A stretch of 64,000 bases of DNA from Ignavibacterium sp. (lineage in GTDB: Bacteria; Bacteroidota; Ignavibacteria; Ignavibacteriales; Ignavibacteriaceae). This document shows, piece by piece, positions 1-8,795 of the stretch. Both the position numbers and the translations under genes were made by a program. Under the pieces are notes generated by a model, which had not been told where the DNA came from, did not search any database, and saw only the letters and a list, made by a program, of their open reading frames with translations. How positions within the stretch are numbered: the stretch's first letter is position 1; each line of letters begins with the position of its first letter. The DNA is taken from positions 1 through 64,000 of the forward strand of contig JAGXRK010000012.1 in NCBI GenBank assembly GCA_018335755.1, in the 5' to 3' direction.

Positions 1-2891
1 GAGTTATTCGTCTCTGTGGCTGTTGTCCAGTTTACAACTACATTATTCTTATCTGCTGCTGCCCTTAATGATGAAAGCTCAACAGGTATTTCCTGCAGAT
101 TCATTGTAACAGGTACTGTTACTGTTGAGTTTACAGGATCATTGCTGCTGATAACTACATCCATTGAATAATCACCAAGCGGATAATCCTCTGAATTAAA
201 AGTCAGAACCAGGTCTACTGCGTTGCCATTATATATGGTTCCGCCGGTAATATCTCCTGCAAGCCATTCAGGGTCTGCTGATATCTTTACTGCCAGTCCG
301 TTTGTTACATAGGTTGCATTGTATGCTACCTGAAGTCCTACTGTTCCGGCTGCATCTTCAATTCCAACTGTGGCTGAGTTCAGTGTCGCATTCATATTGT
401 TGTAGTAGAACATTATCCTTCCGTTTGAATAAAGCACTATCTGGAAGGTTAATGATCCAGTAGCTGAATATTTCTGCCAGTTTGTAAACTGTACAATGAA
501 TTTGTTGCCATCCTGTTTGTAATGCACTGTTCCCTGGGTTCTGCCGTCAAGATCATCCCAGAATGGCGCTATATACTCATTGGGTACATTTGTGTTTGGT
601 ATTGCTGCATTTGTAAAGATGTTGCTACTTATTGTGTTAAATAGCAGCAATCCGTTACTGCTTACATATACCTGGGTCTTTGGATTTCCGTAAAAGTTAA
701 AGTTGAATCCCAGCGGGAACGGACCTGCATAGCCTTCATCTTTAGGATCGAAGGTGCCGGTTGCTACCCAGTTTGTTGCTAATGTTCCTGTTGAAACAAT
801 ATCATCCCATACATACTGTGGACCGTTTGGTTCATTGCTGTCTATCCAACTATAGCCGAACGGATCAGGTCCGCCCTGTCCTTCTAAGCTTACTCCATAT
901 ACTTCCGGTTGATTATTCTTATCAATTCCGCCTATTGCTTCTTCAGGTGTACTGCTTTGAGGAACAAATTTGGCTTCAATTAAACCTTCCGGGAAAGTGT
1001 TGTTTTCTAAGGATACTGAAAAATCAAGCGTAGATGGTACTGCTGTAATGTTTGATATTGTTATAGTATCTGTATAAGTGGTTTGTGGGAACAGTATATG
1101 ACTTATACTTAATGGATCAACATCTATCTGCGGTGCTGCCCACGTTGTGCCTGATGCCGGGTTTGACAAATCTGATTTGTTCCCCCACATATCGAAAGAT
1201 TTTATTGCAAAATAATATGTTGTGGCAAAATCGAGTTCTAATATTGTTAAAGTCTCAGCTGCTCCTGTTGAGTCTGGTACATCAGGGAAATTAATTTGAT
1301 CAGCAGAATAAAATGATATCGAATCAGTAATTGGCAAGGTAGAGAAACGTATATCATAAGCTACCACACCATTTCTTGATGTATCAAGTGGAACTGTCCA
1401 GCTTAATTCTAAACTATTTGAGGTTGGTTCACTTACAGATAAGTCAATTATTGCATTTGGAGGAATGGTATCAGGACTTGTGAAAACTGAGATAAGTGCG
1501 TTATATAAATTAAGTCTTCCTCCTGTAACGGTAATTCCCTGGAGTGCAGGAATTGGATCTGTTGCATCAAGCAGCAATTGCTTAAATAGTAAAGCTCCTG
1601 TTCCAGGATTTGCTTTGTAAGATTCCATTATACTCTGTTGTGCAGCTGAAAACATTAATCCAACCGCTCCCGTAACGTGTGGTGTTGCCATTGAAGTACC
1701 AGTCAAGCTGGAATATCCACCACCGGGCACTGTATTTAATACCGATGTACCTGGAGCACCAAGATCTATAGTTGTTAATCCATATGCTGCACCACTATTC
1801 TTTAAATCAGAACTTGTTGTGTTTGTAATAGAGATTAACCAATCACTTGGACAAGCTGTAGGAATATCACCTTGAATATCAACATTAATATTAGCATTAG
1901 CAGTTGCACCCATACTAAGAATACCTTGGACGCCGAGAGAATCATACATTGCACACCAGAGCGGAAAATTGGCAGGATTTCCATAATCAACTCCAAAAGA
2001 AGCATTAGTGGCTACAACAAATGCACCCTGAGCACCATTTGTCTGGTTATAAAGTTTTCTCGCCTTAAGTACGTAATTATAAGCTACAATAACAGTTGAT
2101 TCAGTGCCGGAAGAACCTTGTATCGGCATTATCTGAGTATTCCAGTTTACACCAGAAACACCTACTGCGTTATTGCCTCTAGCAGCAGCGATTCCGGAAA
2201 CATGAGTTCCGTGTTGAGAACTTGTAATATTTCCATTGTTATTATATGCATTCCAACCATTGAAATCATCTATGTAACCATTGCCGTCATCATCAATTCC
2301 ATTGCCGGGAATTTCAGCCCAGTTTTTCCAGAAATAAAGATCTACATGGTTTAAATCAAAACCGTTATCAACAATAGCAAGAACGATAGTATCACCGGTT
2401 GCTGTAACACCACCCGTTGCAAGATCCCAGGCAGAGACAGCTTTTATATCAGCACCTGGTACACCTCCACTTTGACCGGTATTTTGTAAAGCCCACTGTT
2501 CATTGAACCTTGGATCGTTAGGCATTGCGTCGTTATTAAGTTTAAACCAGGCTTCAAGGCTCTTAATTTTTTCTTCTACGGCTTCACGAAGTTGAACATA
2601 GTGATTGAACTGAACAATTTTTACTTCCGGATGTAACCTGACAGTGAAAAGAATATCATCATCAGAAATTTTGGTTTGATCGTAACCTAGGAGCCAAATA
2701 TTCATATGTTCGGATAGTAATTGTTTGGCTTCCAATCCAATGGCAGAAAAGCTTTCTGTAACATTGGAAATTTTATCATTGGCGGAGAGTTGTACCATAA
2801 TTTGGCCAGGTACAAATCTTTCTTCCTGTGCAATTGAAAAATGCGATAAAAATAATAGAACTAATAGAAAAAGTATTGAAATGTGTTTCAT
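1..2891 (-). CDS. Secreted S8 subtilisin-like serine protease (partial, C-terminus beyond window)
   Basis: The ORF track misses this gene because it runs off the left edge; I read it from the reverse strand. The ATG at 2891 opens a signal peptide (MKHISILFLLVLLFLSHFSIAQ). The peptidase S8 triad is visible: Asp175 in IVDNGFD, His227 in QHGTHVSG and Ser400 in GTSMATPHV. A fibronectin III-like segment follows (PPNAIIDLSVSEP). Next come a long beta-rich region and, near the edge, PVELSSLRAAADKNN. The same PVELSSF-type segment precedes the T9SS tail of the protein at 60552, so a T9SS tail is expected just outside the window (inference). The likely role is an extracellular or cell-surface protease. 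About 963 codons are visible. No partner gene is adjacent. Confidence 0.93.
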   Translation of the reverse strand, partial: MKHISILFLLVLLFLSHFSIAQEERFVPGQIMVQLSANDKISNVTESFSAIGLEAKQLLSEHMNIWLLGYDQTKISDDDILFTVRLHPEVKIVQFNHYVQLREAVEEKIKSLEAWFKLNNDAMPNDPRFNEQWALQNTGQSGGVPGADIKAVSAWDLATGGVTATGDTIVLAIVDNGFDLNHVDLYFWKNWAEIPGNGIDDDGNGYIDDFNGWNAYNNNGNITSSQHGTHVSGIAAARGNNAVGVSGVNWNTQIMPIQGSSGTESTVIVAYNYVLKARKLYNQTNGAQGAFVVATNASFGVDYGNPANFPLWCAMYDSLGVQGILSMGATANANINVDIQGDIPTACPSDWLISITNTTSSDLKNSGAAYGLTTIDLGAPGTSVLNTVPGGGYSSLTGTSMATPHVTGAVGLMFSAAQQSIMESYKANPGTGALLFKQLLLDATDPIPALQGITVTGGRLNLYNALISVFTSPDTIPPNAIIDLSVSEPTSNSLELSWTVPLDTSRNGVVAYDIRFSTLPITDSISFYSADQINFPDVPDSTGAAETLTILELDFATTYYFAIKSFDMWGNKSDLSNPASGTTWAAPQIDVDPLSISHILFPQTTYTDTITISNITAVPSTLDFSVSLENNTFPEGLIEAKFVPQSSTPEEAIGGIDKNNQPEVYGVSLEGQGGPDPFGYSWIDSNEPNGPQYVWDDIVSTGTLATNWVATGTFDPKDEGYAGPFPLGFNFNFYGNPKTQVYVSSNGLLLFNTISSNIFTNAAIPNTNVPNEYIAPFWDDLDGRTQGTVHYKQDGNKFIVQFTNWQKYSATGSLTFQIVLYSNGRIMFYYNNMNATLNSATVGIEDAAGTVGLQVAYNATYVTNGLAVKISADPEWLAGDITGGTIYNGNAVDLVLTFNSEDYPLGDYSMDVVISSNDPVNSTVTVPVTMNLQEIPVELSSLRAAADKNNVVVNWTTATETNN

Positions 2892-3130
2892 TGCAGCTCA
2901 CCTGAGTTTAGTTATTAATCAGAAAGGGTTATTAGCAAGATAGATTATCTTATTTTTAAATAATTAAATATCATATTATGTCACTACAAATTAGCAAGAA
3001 ACTAATCATAGATACAACGAGTGTGAAATTATTTTTACTCTTACTGACCAGTCTATTATCAATCTCAGATCATTCTCAATTTTATGTGGTTCCGAATAAA
3101 AAGACTTAATTATGTAAACGAAGTGCTTCA
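2892..3130. other. Intergenic region between the S8 protease and the tRNA terminator
   Basis: About 240 AT-rich bases upstream of the leftward protease gene. They should hold its promoter, but I cannot pick out a clear promoter motif. The 3006-3323 ORF in the track runs through the tRNA-Val gene and is not a real gene. Confidence 0.6.
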
Positions 3131-3159
3131 TAAAAGAAAAATCCCAAAGAATTGGGATT
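3131..3159 (-). terminator. Intrinsic terminator for the tRNA transcript
   Basis: A perfect 8-bp hairpin, AATCCCAA / TTGGGATT with a 4-base loop, is followed on the minus strand by a T-rich run (TTTTTCTTTT). It lies about 105 bases downstream of tRNA-Val on the same strand, so it probably ends the tRNA-Gly/tRNA-Val transcript. Confidence 0.75.
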
Positions 3160-3168
3160 AAGTTGTGA

Positions 3169-3216
3169 GCGCTGAAGGAGTCTTCAAAAGGTATTTCAAA
3201 AGGGAAGAACCTCCGA
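3169..3216 (-). repeat. Split partial copy of the tRNA-Val 3' region
   Basis: Two short blocks match tRNA-Val. GCGCTGAAGGAGTC at 3169-3182 is identical to 3267-3280, and GAACCTCCGA at 3207-3216 is identical to 3281-3290. They are contiguous in the tRNA gene but separated by 24 bases here. The blocks cover the tRNA 3' acceptor strand and T-arm. This may be a tRNA-end duplication left by recombination or an old integration event. No integrase is nearby. Confidence 0.6.
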
Positions 3217-3263
3217 CTCTTGAGATAAAAAAACCTTGCTGGTAGGGAAAGCAAGTTTAGTGG

Positions 3264-3338
3264 TGGGCGCTGAAGGAGTCGAACCTCCGACCCTCTGCTT
3301 GTAAGGCAGATGCTCTGAACCAACTGAGCTAAGCGCCC
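3264..3338 (-). tRNA. tRNA-Val (anticodon UAC)
   Basis: Read on the minus strand, the gene folds as a normal cloverleaf. The acceptor stem is GGGCGCT/AGCGCCC, the D-arm GCTC, the anticodon stem TCTGC/GCAGA with loop CTTACAA, and the T-loop GTTCGAC. The loop centre gives anticodon UAC, valine. The discriminator is A and a CCA is encoded directly after it at 3263-3261. Confidence 0.93.
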
Positions 3339-3406
3339 AAATCAATAAAAATTGTTGGACAAATATGTTACTTTTCTTTTATAAAACCAAACTAATTTTA
3401 ACCTCG

Positions 3407-3479
3407 AGCGAGAGACGGGACTCGAACCCGCGACTCTCAGCTTGGGAAGCTAATACTCTACCAACTGAGTTACCCCCGC
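3407..3479 (-). tRNA. tRNA-Gly (anticodon CCC)
   Basis: Minus-strand cloverleaf. The acceptor stem is GCGGGGG/CTCTCGC with two G-U pairs, and the anticodon stem is TTAGC/GCTGA with loop TTCCCAA, giving anticodon CCC. The T-loop is TTCGAGT. The discriminator U is typical of bacterial tRNA-Gly. CCA is not encoded, unlike in the neighbouring tRNA-Val. It lies 68 bases upstream of tRNA-Val and is probably cotranscribed with it. Confidence 0.92.
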
Positions 3480-3640
3480 CAATAATTAACAAACTAACCA
3501 TTTCAAAACTATAAGATGAAAATAAGAATTTCAATGAGATCTGTTGTGATTTTATAAATACATCAGTAATAAACTGCAGTAGATATTAAATTATTGAAAA
3601 TGATTTAATAAAAGATGGTAGAATAGAATTACAATGCAGA

Positions 3641-3700
3641 GTGTTGAACTAAATTACTATATAGGAAAAAATATCCCTTTATTTCAATTTAGTTCAACAC
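3641..3700. repeat. Perfect 15-bp inverted repeat directly after the STAS gene
   Basis: GTGTTGAACTAAATT (3641-3655) and AATTTAGTTCAACAC (3686-3700) are perfect reverse complements around a 30-base AT-rich spacer. The right arm abuts the stop codon of the leftward STAS gene. The structure could end or stabilise that transcript. It lacks a U-run, so a simple intrinsic terminator is not certain, and a protein-binding palindrome is possible. Confidence 0.7.
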
Positions 3701-4084
3701 CTATAGAAGAGAATATATCTTTTTAAGGAAGGGATCCTGTTGTTTTCTGAAACTCTGTACTGCTTCTTCCAGTGTTTCATAAGTTTCAAATATTTCGATT
3801 GTTCCGGTATAATTCAGTAATGAATTTGCAAAAAGACCTGGTTTAATTAGTTTCATTATTCCGCCACGGCCGCGTAATTTTTTATAGGTTACTACCATAA
3901 CACCAATAAATGTTGAATCCATAAATTCACATTTACTTAAATCGATTATCAAATTATGGTGACCGTATAGGATATCCTCATCAAGAATTTGTTTAAATTC
4001 TTTTGCCTCTTTCGCAGTTGCCCTGGTGATATTGACGATCTCAACAAGATATCCGTCAAAGACTTTTCTTTCAAAATCTTGCAT
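3701..4084 (-). CDS. STAS-domain protein, anti-sigma factor antagonist-like
   Basis: A 127-residue single-domain protein with the STAS fold. The central IIDLSKCEFMDST segment carries Ser57, at the position phosphorylated in SpoIIAA/RsbV-type antagonists. In that family the unphosphorylated protein sequesters an anti-sigma kinase; which sigma system it serves here is unknown. No kinase or phosphatase gene is adjacent. The C-terminus (about residue 100 on) extends slightly beyond the core fold. It is the first leftward gene upstream of the tRNAs and stands alone, with 233 bases before the 2-oxoglutarate dehydrogenase gene. The 15-bp inverted repeat starts immediately after its stop. Confidence 0.85.
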   Translation of the reverse strand: MQDFERKVFDGYLVEIVNITRATAKEAKEFKQILDEDILYGHHNLIIDLSKCEFMDSTFIGVMVVTYKKLRGRGGIMKLIKPGLFANSLLNYTGTIEIFETYETLEEAVQSFRKQQDPFLKKIYSLL

Positions 4085-4317
4085 AGTTGTGCCCTCAAAA
4101 ATGAAATAGTTTACTTATAGTACCCAATAAATATGCCATCAAAATTATTAGTTTTTGTCATTATTTATATTCTTAATTGTTTCAAAATACGACAAAAACC
4201 TAGTTTTTCTCAAAACCTGAAAGTGATGCCAGCTATAAGCTCCTGAATAAAGTAAAAATATTTAATCTCAGCAGTACTCTTTCTTTACAGTCAGCTCACA
4301 ACTAGTAATGGAATTAA

Positions 4318-7300
4318 TCAAATCTTAAATGCGCTGCTAACTAATTCTTTCTGTTGTTGATCTGAAATTCTTGCTGATCCAACTGCAGGACTGGCACTTT
4401 CAGGTCTGCCACTATAACTCAATTTTTTCCCTTCAAGAATTTCCACTAATCTTAATAGAATGAAGTTCCAAGCTCCCATATTTTTTGGTTCCTCCTGAAC
4501 CCAAACAGTTTTTTCAAATTTGCTGTAAGAAGAAATAATATTTTTTAGAGTATCTGATTTAAACGGATAAAATTGTTCGATCCGAATGATTGCAGTATCA
4601 TCAATATTATTCTTTTCCCGGAATTTTTTCAGATCATAATAGACTTTGCCGCTGGTGAAAATAATTTTTTTTATTTTCGACTTATTTTTAATTGAAGTAT
4701 CGTCTAATATTTCATTGAATGAGCCAGACAAGAATTCATCTTTTGAAGACTTTGCATCCGGAGAACGCAGAAGACTTTTAGGAGACATGATAACCAGAGG
4801 TTTATGTATTCCATTTTTTATTTGCCTCCTCAGCAAATGAAAGTACTGTGCAGGAGTTGTAACATTTGTAACATACATATTGTCCTCAGCACACAGAATT
4901 AAAAACCTTTCTAATCTTGCACTTGAATGTTCAGGTCCCTGTCCCTCAAAGCCATGTGGAAGTAAAAGCACAATACCATTAGGCACTTTCCACTTTTCAT
5001 ACGAGGCAACTATAAAATTATCAATAATTATCTGAGCACCATTTGCAAAATCACCGAACTGAGCTTCCCATATTACAAGGGCTAATGGATCAGCAGTACT
5101 GTAGCCATATTCAAATCCTAATACTGCTGCTTCTGATAATGAGCTATCCAGGGCTTCTAATTGTGCCTGCTCATCGGCAAGATGATTTAATGGAAAATAT
5201 TCTGTTCCGTTACTAGTATCAGTTAATGCTAGATGACGTTGACTGAAGGTACCTCTAACACTATCCTGACCGCTCAACCGGACAGGTGTACCTTCCATTA
5301 GCAGACTACCGAAGGCAATGGATTCTGCTAATGCCCAATCCGCACGCTCAGAGCCATCGATAAGTTTACGCCTTTTTTCTAAAAACTTTTGCAGTTTCGG
5401 ATGACCATTAAAAGATATTGGAATTGTTGTAATAGTTGTAACTATTTGATTCAATGTTTCTTTAGTAATAAATGTATCTTCTGTCTTAGATGTTCTATTT
5501 ACTTCTTTTTTAGAAACAGCTAAAGGTAGATCGGTGGGAAAAGTTGAAGCCTTTCTTTTTATGTTATCAAATGCTTTACTTAATATTTCATCATATTCAT
5601 TCTGATATTTTTCCAGTTCGTTATCAGTAATGATTTTTTCATTTATCAATCTTCCAGAATATATTTTTTTTACTGAAGGATGAGATTTTATTTTATCATA
5701 AAGGAGAGGTTGTGTAAAACCAGGCTCATCGCCTTCATTATGTCCATATTTTCTATAACCGAACAAATCAATTACAACATCTTTTTTAAAAATCTGTTTA
5801 TACTCAAAAGCTAATTTTGTTACGTATAATGCGGCTTCAGGATCATCGCCGTTTACATGAAAAATCGGCGCCTGGATCATTTTTGCAACATCGGTAGCAT
5901 ATGTAGAAGAACGAGAGTCTTCTGGTGTGGTTGTAAAACCAATTTGATTGTTTACAATAATATGTACTGTACCGCCAGTTCTATAACCTTTTAGTTGTGA
6001 AAGATTTAGAGTTTCAGCTACAACACCTTGCCCGGCAAAAGCTGAGTCACCATGAATCAATACTGGCATAACCCGCTGATAACTTCTTCTGTCACCAAGC
6101 CTTGTTTGCTTTGCACGCACTATTCCTTCAACTACAGGGTTTACCCACTCAAGATGACTGGGATTGGATACAACTGAAACTGTTATGAAATTATCATTCA
6201 TTGTTTTGTATTTTCCTGTTGCACCCAGATGATATTTAACATCGCCAGAACCTTCAATAGAATTAGGATCACGAATATCTTCGAACTCACTTAGTATAGA
6301 GTCAAGTGTTTTTTGAATTATATTAGCTAATACATTTAATCTTCCGCGGTGCGCCATACCAAGCACAACTTCACCAATCCCACTATCTTCTGCCTGATTT
6401 AGGAGCATATCCAAAACAGGAATTAAAGTTTCCGATCCTTCTAATGAAAAGCGCTTATGGCCAATAAATTTTGTGTGAATGAAATTCTCGAACTTCTCAG
6501 CGGCAATCAATTGTTTCAGAATATTTTTCTTTACTTTTTCATCAAAATCAGGTGTATTTTGAATTGGTTCCATTTTACTTTGCAGCCAAACTTTCTCAGC
6601 CGGATTTTGTATATGCATATACTCAACACCTATTTTTTCACAATAGGTCTTTTGCAGCATATTAAGTATCTCGCGCAATGTAGCCATTTTTAAAGCTCCA
6701 AAGCCGCCTGTAATAAAATACCGATCCAGATCCCAAACAGTTAAATTGAAAGATGATGGGTCTAATTCAGGATGGTAGTATACCTGTGAACCGATAGGAT
6801 CAAGATCTGCTATTAAATGACCGCGCACTCTATATAAATTTATAAGCTGAAGCACTTTTGCCTGTTTAACAACTTCATCGGTGCTAGTGGATTTATCAAA
6901 TCCGCCTGGTTGATAATCAGACTCCCATTGTAATGGACGCTGAGGTATTCTTAAAGCTTTAAAGATATCCTCATAAAATTCATCTTTACCAAGCATCAGC
7001 TCATTGATCTCCTTAAGAAATAAACCGGATTCGGCTCCTTGGATTATTCTATGATCATAAGTGCTTGTTATGTTCATAACTTTACTAATTCCAAGTGCTG
7101 ATATGGTTGACGAAGCCATTGCCTGATATTCAGCATTATATTGAATAGCTCCGGTGGCTATTATAGCACCCTGACCAATCATCAGTCGGGGAACAGATGA
7201 TACTGTCCCGATAGTTCCAGGATTAGTAAGTGTGACTGTGGTTCCCACAAATTCTGAAGGATCAATTGTACCTTTTCGAGTCCGTGCAACAATATCTTCA

Positions 7301-7938
7301 TATTTTTCCCAAAACTCATTAAATGAAAGTTCATTTGCATTCTTAATATTCGGAACAATAAGTGTTCTGGAACCGTCCTTTTTTTCAATATCTATTGCAA
7401 GTCCAAGGTTTACATCTTTACGGATTATCAAGTGTGGTTTACCATTAATAATAGTAAATCCGTTATTCATAGCAGGAATTTTTGAAATGGCTTTTAGAAT
7501 TGCCCAGCTAATAAGATGAGTATATGAAATCTTACCAAGATTTTTTTTCTGAAGATACTGATTGATAATGATCCTGTTTTCTTCCAGTAGTTTTACTGCT
7601 ATAGTCCTTTGAGAAGTGGCTACCGGAACAGTTAAACTAGCGGACATATTGTCAAGAATTTTTTGGGTGCTGCCTGCTATTACCTTTATTTCGTCTTCAG
7701 GACCTGGCTGGGGCATTTCAATTCCTGCAGGCAGTGTTAAAAATGATAACTGTTCTTTATTTTCAGAGCCGTTTGTCTTATTTCTACCTTCAATATTACT
7801 AAAGAAATTTTTCCACTGTTCAGGAACCTCCTCTGGTTTGTCTTTGTACTGTTTTTGGAGATATTCAACAAACCAGGTATTTGCGCCAAATTTTTCCAGA
7901 TCTTCTTTTTGTTTTTTTGTGAGTTTTTCTTGTTTCAT
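4318..7938 (-). CDS. kgd: Multifunctional 2-oxoglutarate dehydrogenase E1 / succinyltransferase E2 (Kgd-type fusion)
   Basis: A 1206-residue protein fusing two parts of the 2-oxoglutarate dehydrogenase complex. Residues 1-50 are the E1 N-terminal helix (FGANTWFVEYLQKQY). Residues about 90-320 are an E2 acyltransferase catalytic domain with the active-site DHR at 295-297. The rest is a thiamine-diphosphate E1 with GMAHRGR (527-533), HGDSAFAGQG (629-638) and VNNQIGFTT (662-670). No lipoyl-bearing domain is visible, as in mycobacterial Kgd, so lipoylation must be supplied by another E2. The expected reaction is oxidative decarboxylation of 2-oxoglutarate to succinyl-CoA in the TCA cycle; Kgd-like enzymes also have carboligase activity. 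It is monocistronic and divergent from pdxH. Confidence 0.95.
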   Translation of the reverse strand: MKQEKLTKKQKEDLEKFGANTWFVEYLQKQYKDKPEEVPEQWKNFFSNIEGRNKTNGSENKEQLSFLTLPAGIEMPQPGPEDEIKVIAGSTQKILDNMSASLTVPVATSQRTIAVKLLEENRIIINQYLQKKNLGKISYTHLISWAILKAISKIPAMNNGFTIINGKPHLIIRKDVNLGLAIDIEKKDGSRTLIVPNIKNANELSFNEFWEKYEDIVARTRKGTIDPSEFVGTTVTLTNPGTIGTVSSVPRLMIGQGAIIATGAIQYNAEYQAMASSTISALGISKVMNITSTYDHRIIQGAESGLFLKEINELMLGKDEFYEDIFKALRIPQRPLQWESDYQPGGFDKSTSTDEVVKQAKVLQLINLYRVRGHLIADLDPIGSQVYYHPELDPSSFNLTVWDLDRYFITGGFGALKMATLREILNMLQKTYCEKIGVEYMHIQNPAEKVWLQSKMEPIQNTPDFDEKVKKNILKQLIAAEKFENFIHTKFIGHKRFSLEGSETLIPVLDMLLNQAEDSGIGEVVLGMAHRGRLNVLANIIQKTLDSILSEFEDIRDPNSIEGSGDVKYHLGATGKYKTMNDNFITVSVVSNPSHLEWVNPVVEGIVRAKQTRLGDRRSYQRVMPVLIHGDSAFAGQGVVAETLNLSQLKGYRTGGTVHIIVNNQIGFTTTPEDSRSSTYATDVAKMIQAPIFHVNGDDPEAALYVTKLAFEYKQIFKKDVVIDLFGYRKYGHNEGDEPGFTQPLLYDKIKSHPSVKKIYSGRLINEKIITDNELEKYQNEYDEILSKAFDNIKRKASTFPTDLPLAVSKKEVNRTSKTEDTFITKETLNQIVTTITTIPISFNGHPKLQKFLEKRRKLIDGSERADWALAESIAFGSLLMEGTPVRLSGQDSVRGTFSQRHLALTDTSNGTEYFPLNHLADEQAQLEALDSSLSEAAVLGFEYGYSTADPLALVIWEAQFGDFANGAQIIIDNFIVASYEKWKVPNGIVLLLPHGFEGQGPEHSSARLERFLILCAEDNMYVTNVTTPAQYFHLLRRQIKNGIHKPLVIMSPKSLLRSPDAKSSKDEFLSGSFNEILDDTSIKNKSKIKKIIFTSGKVYYDLKKFREKNNIDDTAIIRIEQFYPFKSDTLKNIISSYSKFEKTVWVQEEPKNMGAWNFILLRLVEILEGKKLSYSGRPESASPAVGSARISDQQQKELVSSAFKI

Positions 7939-8131
7939 CTTTAAAAATTCTCTTGAATAAAAGCTTTGTAAATATTTAATTTCAATTTAATTTGATTATA
8001 GTAGAATCATTCTTAATTTAACGAAGTATTTAGACTTATTACAGTCAAACAAAACACTTCACCTGATTAATAAATTAATCAAATAATTGGATTAGTGAAC
8101 TAAAAATAGTGTAATATTATATAAAATTCAT

Positions 8132-8779
8132 ATGAATTCTAAAAAACAACTAGCTGATATCAGAAAAGAATATCTGCAAGATAGGTTATCTGAGGATAAT
8201 ATTATCCGAAATCCATTTTTACAATTTAAGTTATGGTTTGATCAAGTATTGAAATTAAAAATTGATGAACCTAATGCTATGATTCTGGCGACTTCTGATA
8301 AAAATGGAATTCCATCGGCCCGCACTGTTCTTTTAAAGAGTTTTAATGAAATGGGATTCACTTTTTTTTCAAATTATAAAAGCCGCAAGAGCAGGGAATT
8401 AATTCAAAACCCACGCGCTTCAATAGTCTTTTTCTGGAAGGAGTTAGAACGTCAGGTGAGAATTGACGGGCTGGTTGAAAAATTGAGTAGAAAGGAATCC
8501 GAGGAGTATTTTAATCAGAGACCCTTTGAAAGCAGAATTGCCTCTATTGCCTCGCAGCAAAGCGAAGTGATTCCTGACAGACAATTTCTCGAAGATAAAT
8601 TCGAAATGATCAAACAAGAATATGCAGGTAAAAACCCTTTGATGCCTTTTGATTGGGGAGGTTTTTTAGTCATACCTTATAGATTCGAATTCTGGCAGGG
8701 AAGAGAAAACAGACTTCACGACAGGATCATATTTGAGAAAGCTGGTAACGACTGGAAGCTGAGTCGTTTGTCTCCTTAG
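8132..8779 (+). CDS. pdxH: Pyridoxamine 5'-phosphate oxidase
   Basis: A 215-residue FMN flavoprotein that oxidises pyridoxine or pyridoxamine 5'-phosphate to pyridoxal 5'-phosphate. Length and landmarks fit the family: the SARTVLLKSF segment after the N-terminal helix, FFSNYKSRKSREL, the FFWKELERQVRI FMN/substrate region, and the C-terminal WQGRENRLHDR with RLSP at the very end. The ATG at 8132 gives a full-length protein. The gene shares its upstream region with the leftward kgd and ends 16 bases from a convergent methyltransferase gene. It stands alone. Confidence 0.96.
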   Translation: MNSKKQLADIRKEYLQDRLSEDNIIRNPFLQFKLWFDQVLKLKIDEPNAMILATSDKNGIPSARTVLLKSFNEMGFTFFSNYKSRKSRELIQNPRASIVFFWKELERQVRIDGLVEKLSRKESEEYFNQRPFESRIASIASQQSEVIPDRQFLEDKFEMIKQEYAGKNPLMPFDWGGFLVIPYRFEFWQGRENRLHDRIIFEKAGNDWKLSRLSP

Positions 8780-8795
8780 TAAGTCAATAATTTTC

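Noticed and set aside
761-2943. Several plus-strand ORFs in the first 3 kb
   Set aside because: All are antisense shadows of the S8 protease gene read on the minus strand.
3006-3323. 105-aa minus-strand ORF
   Set aside because: It runs through the tRNA-Val gene and its terminator; the protein has no family features.
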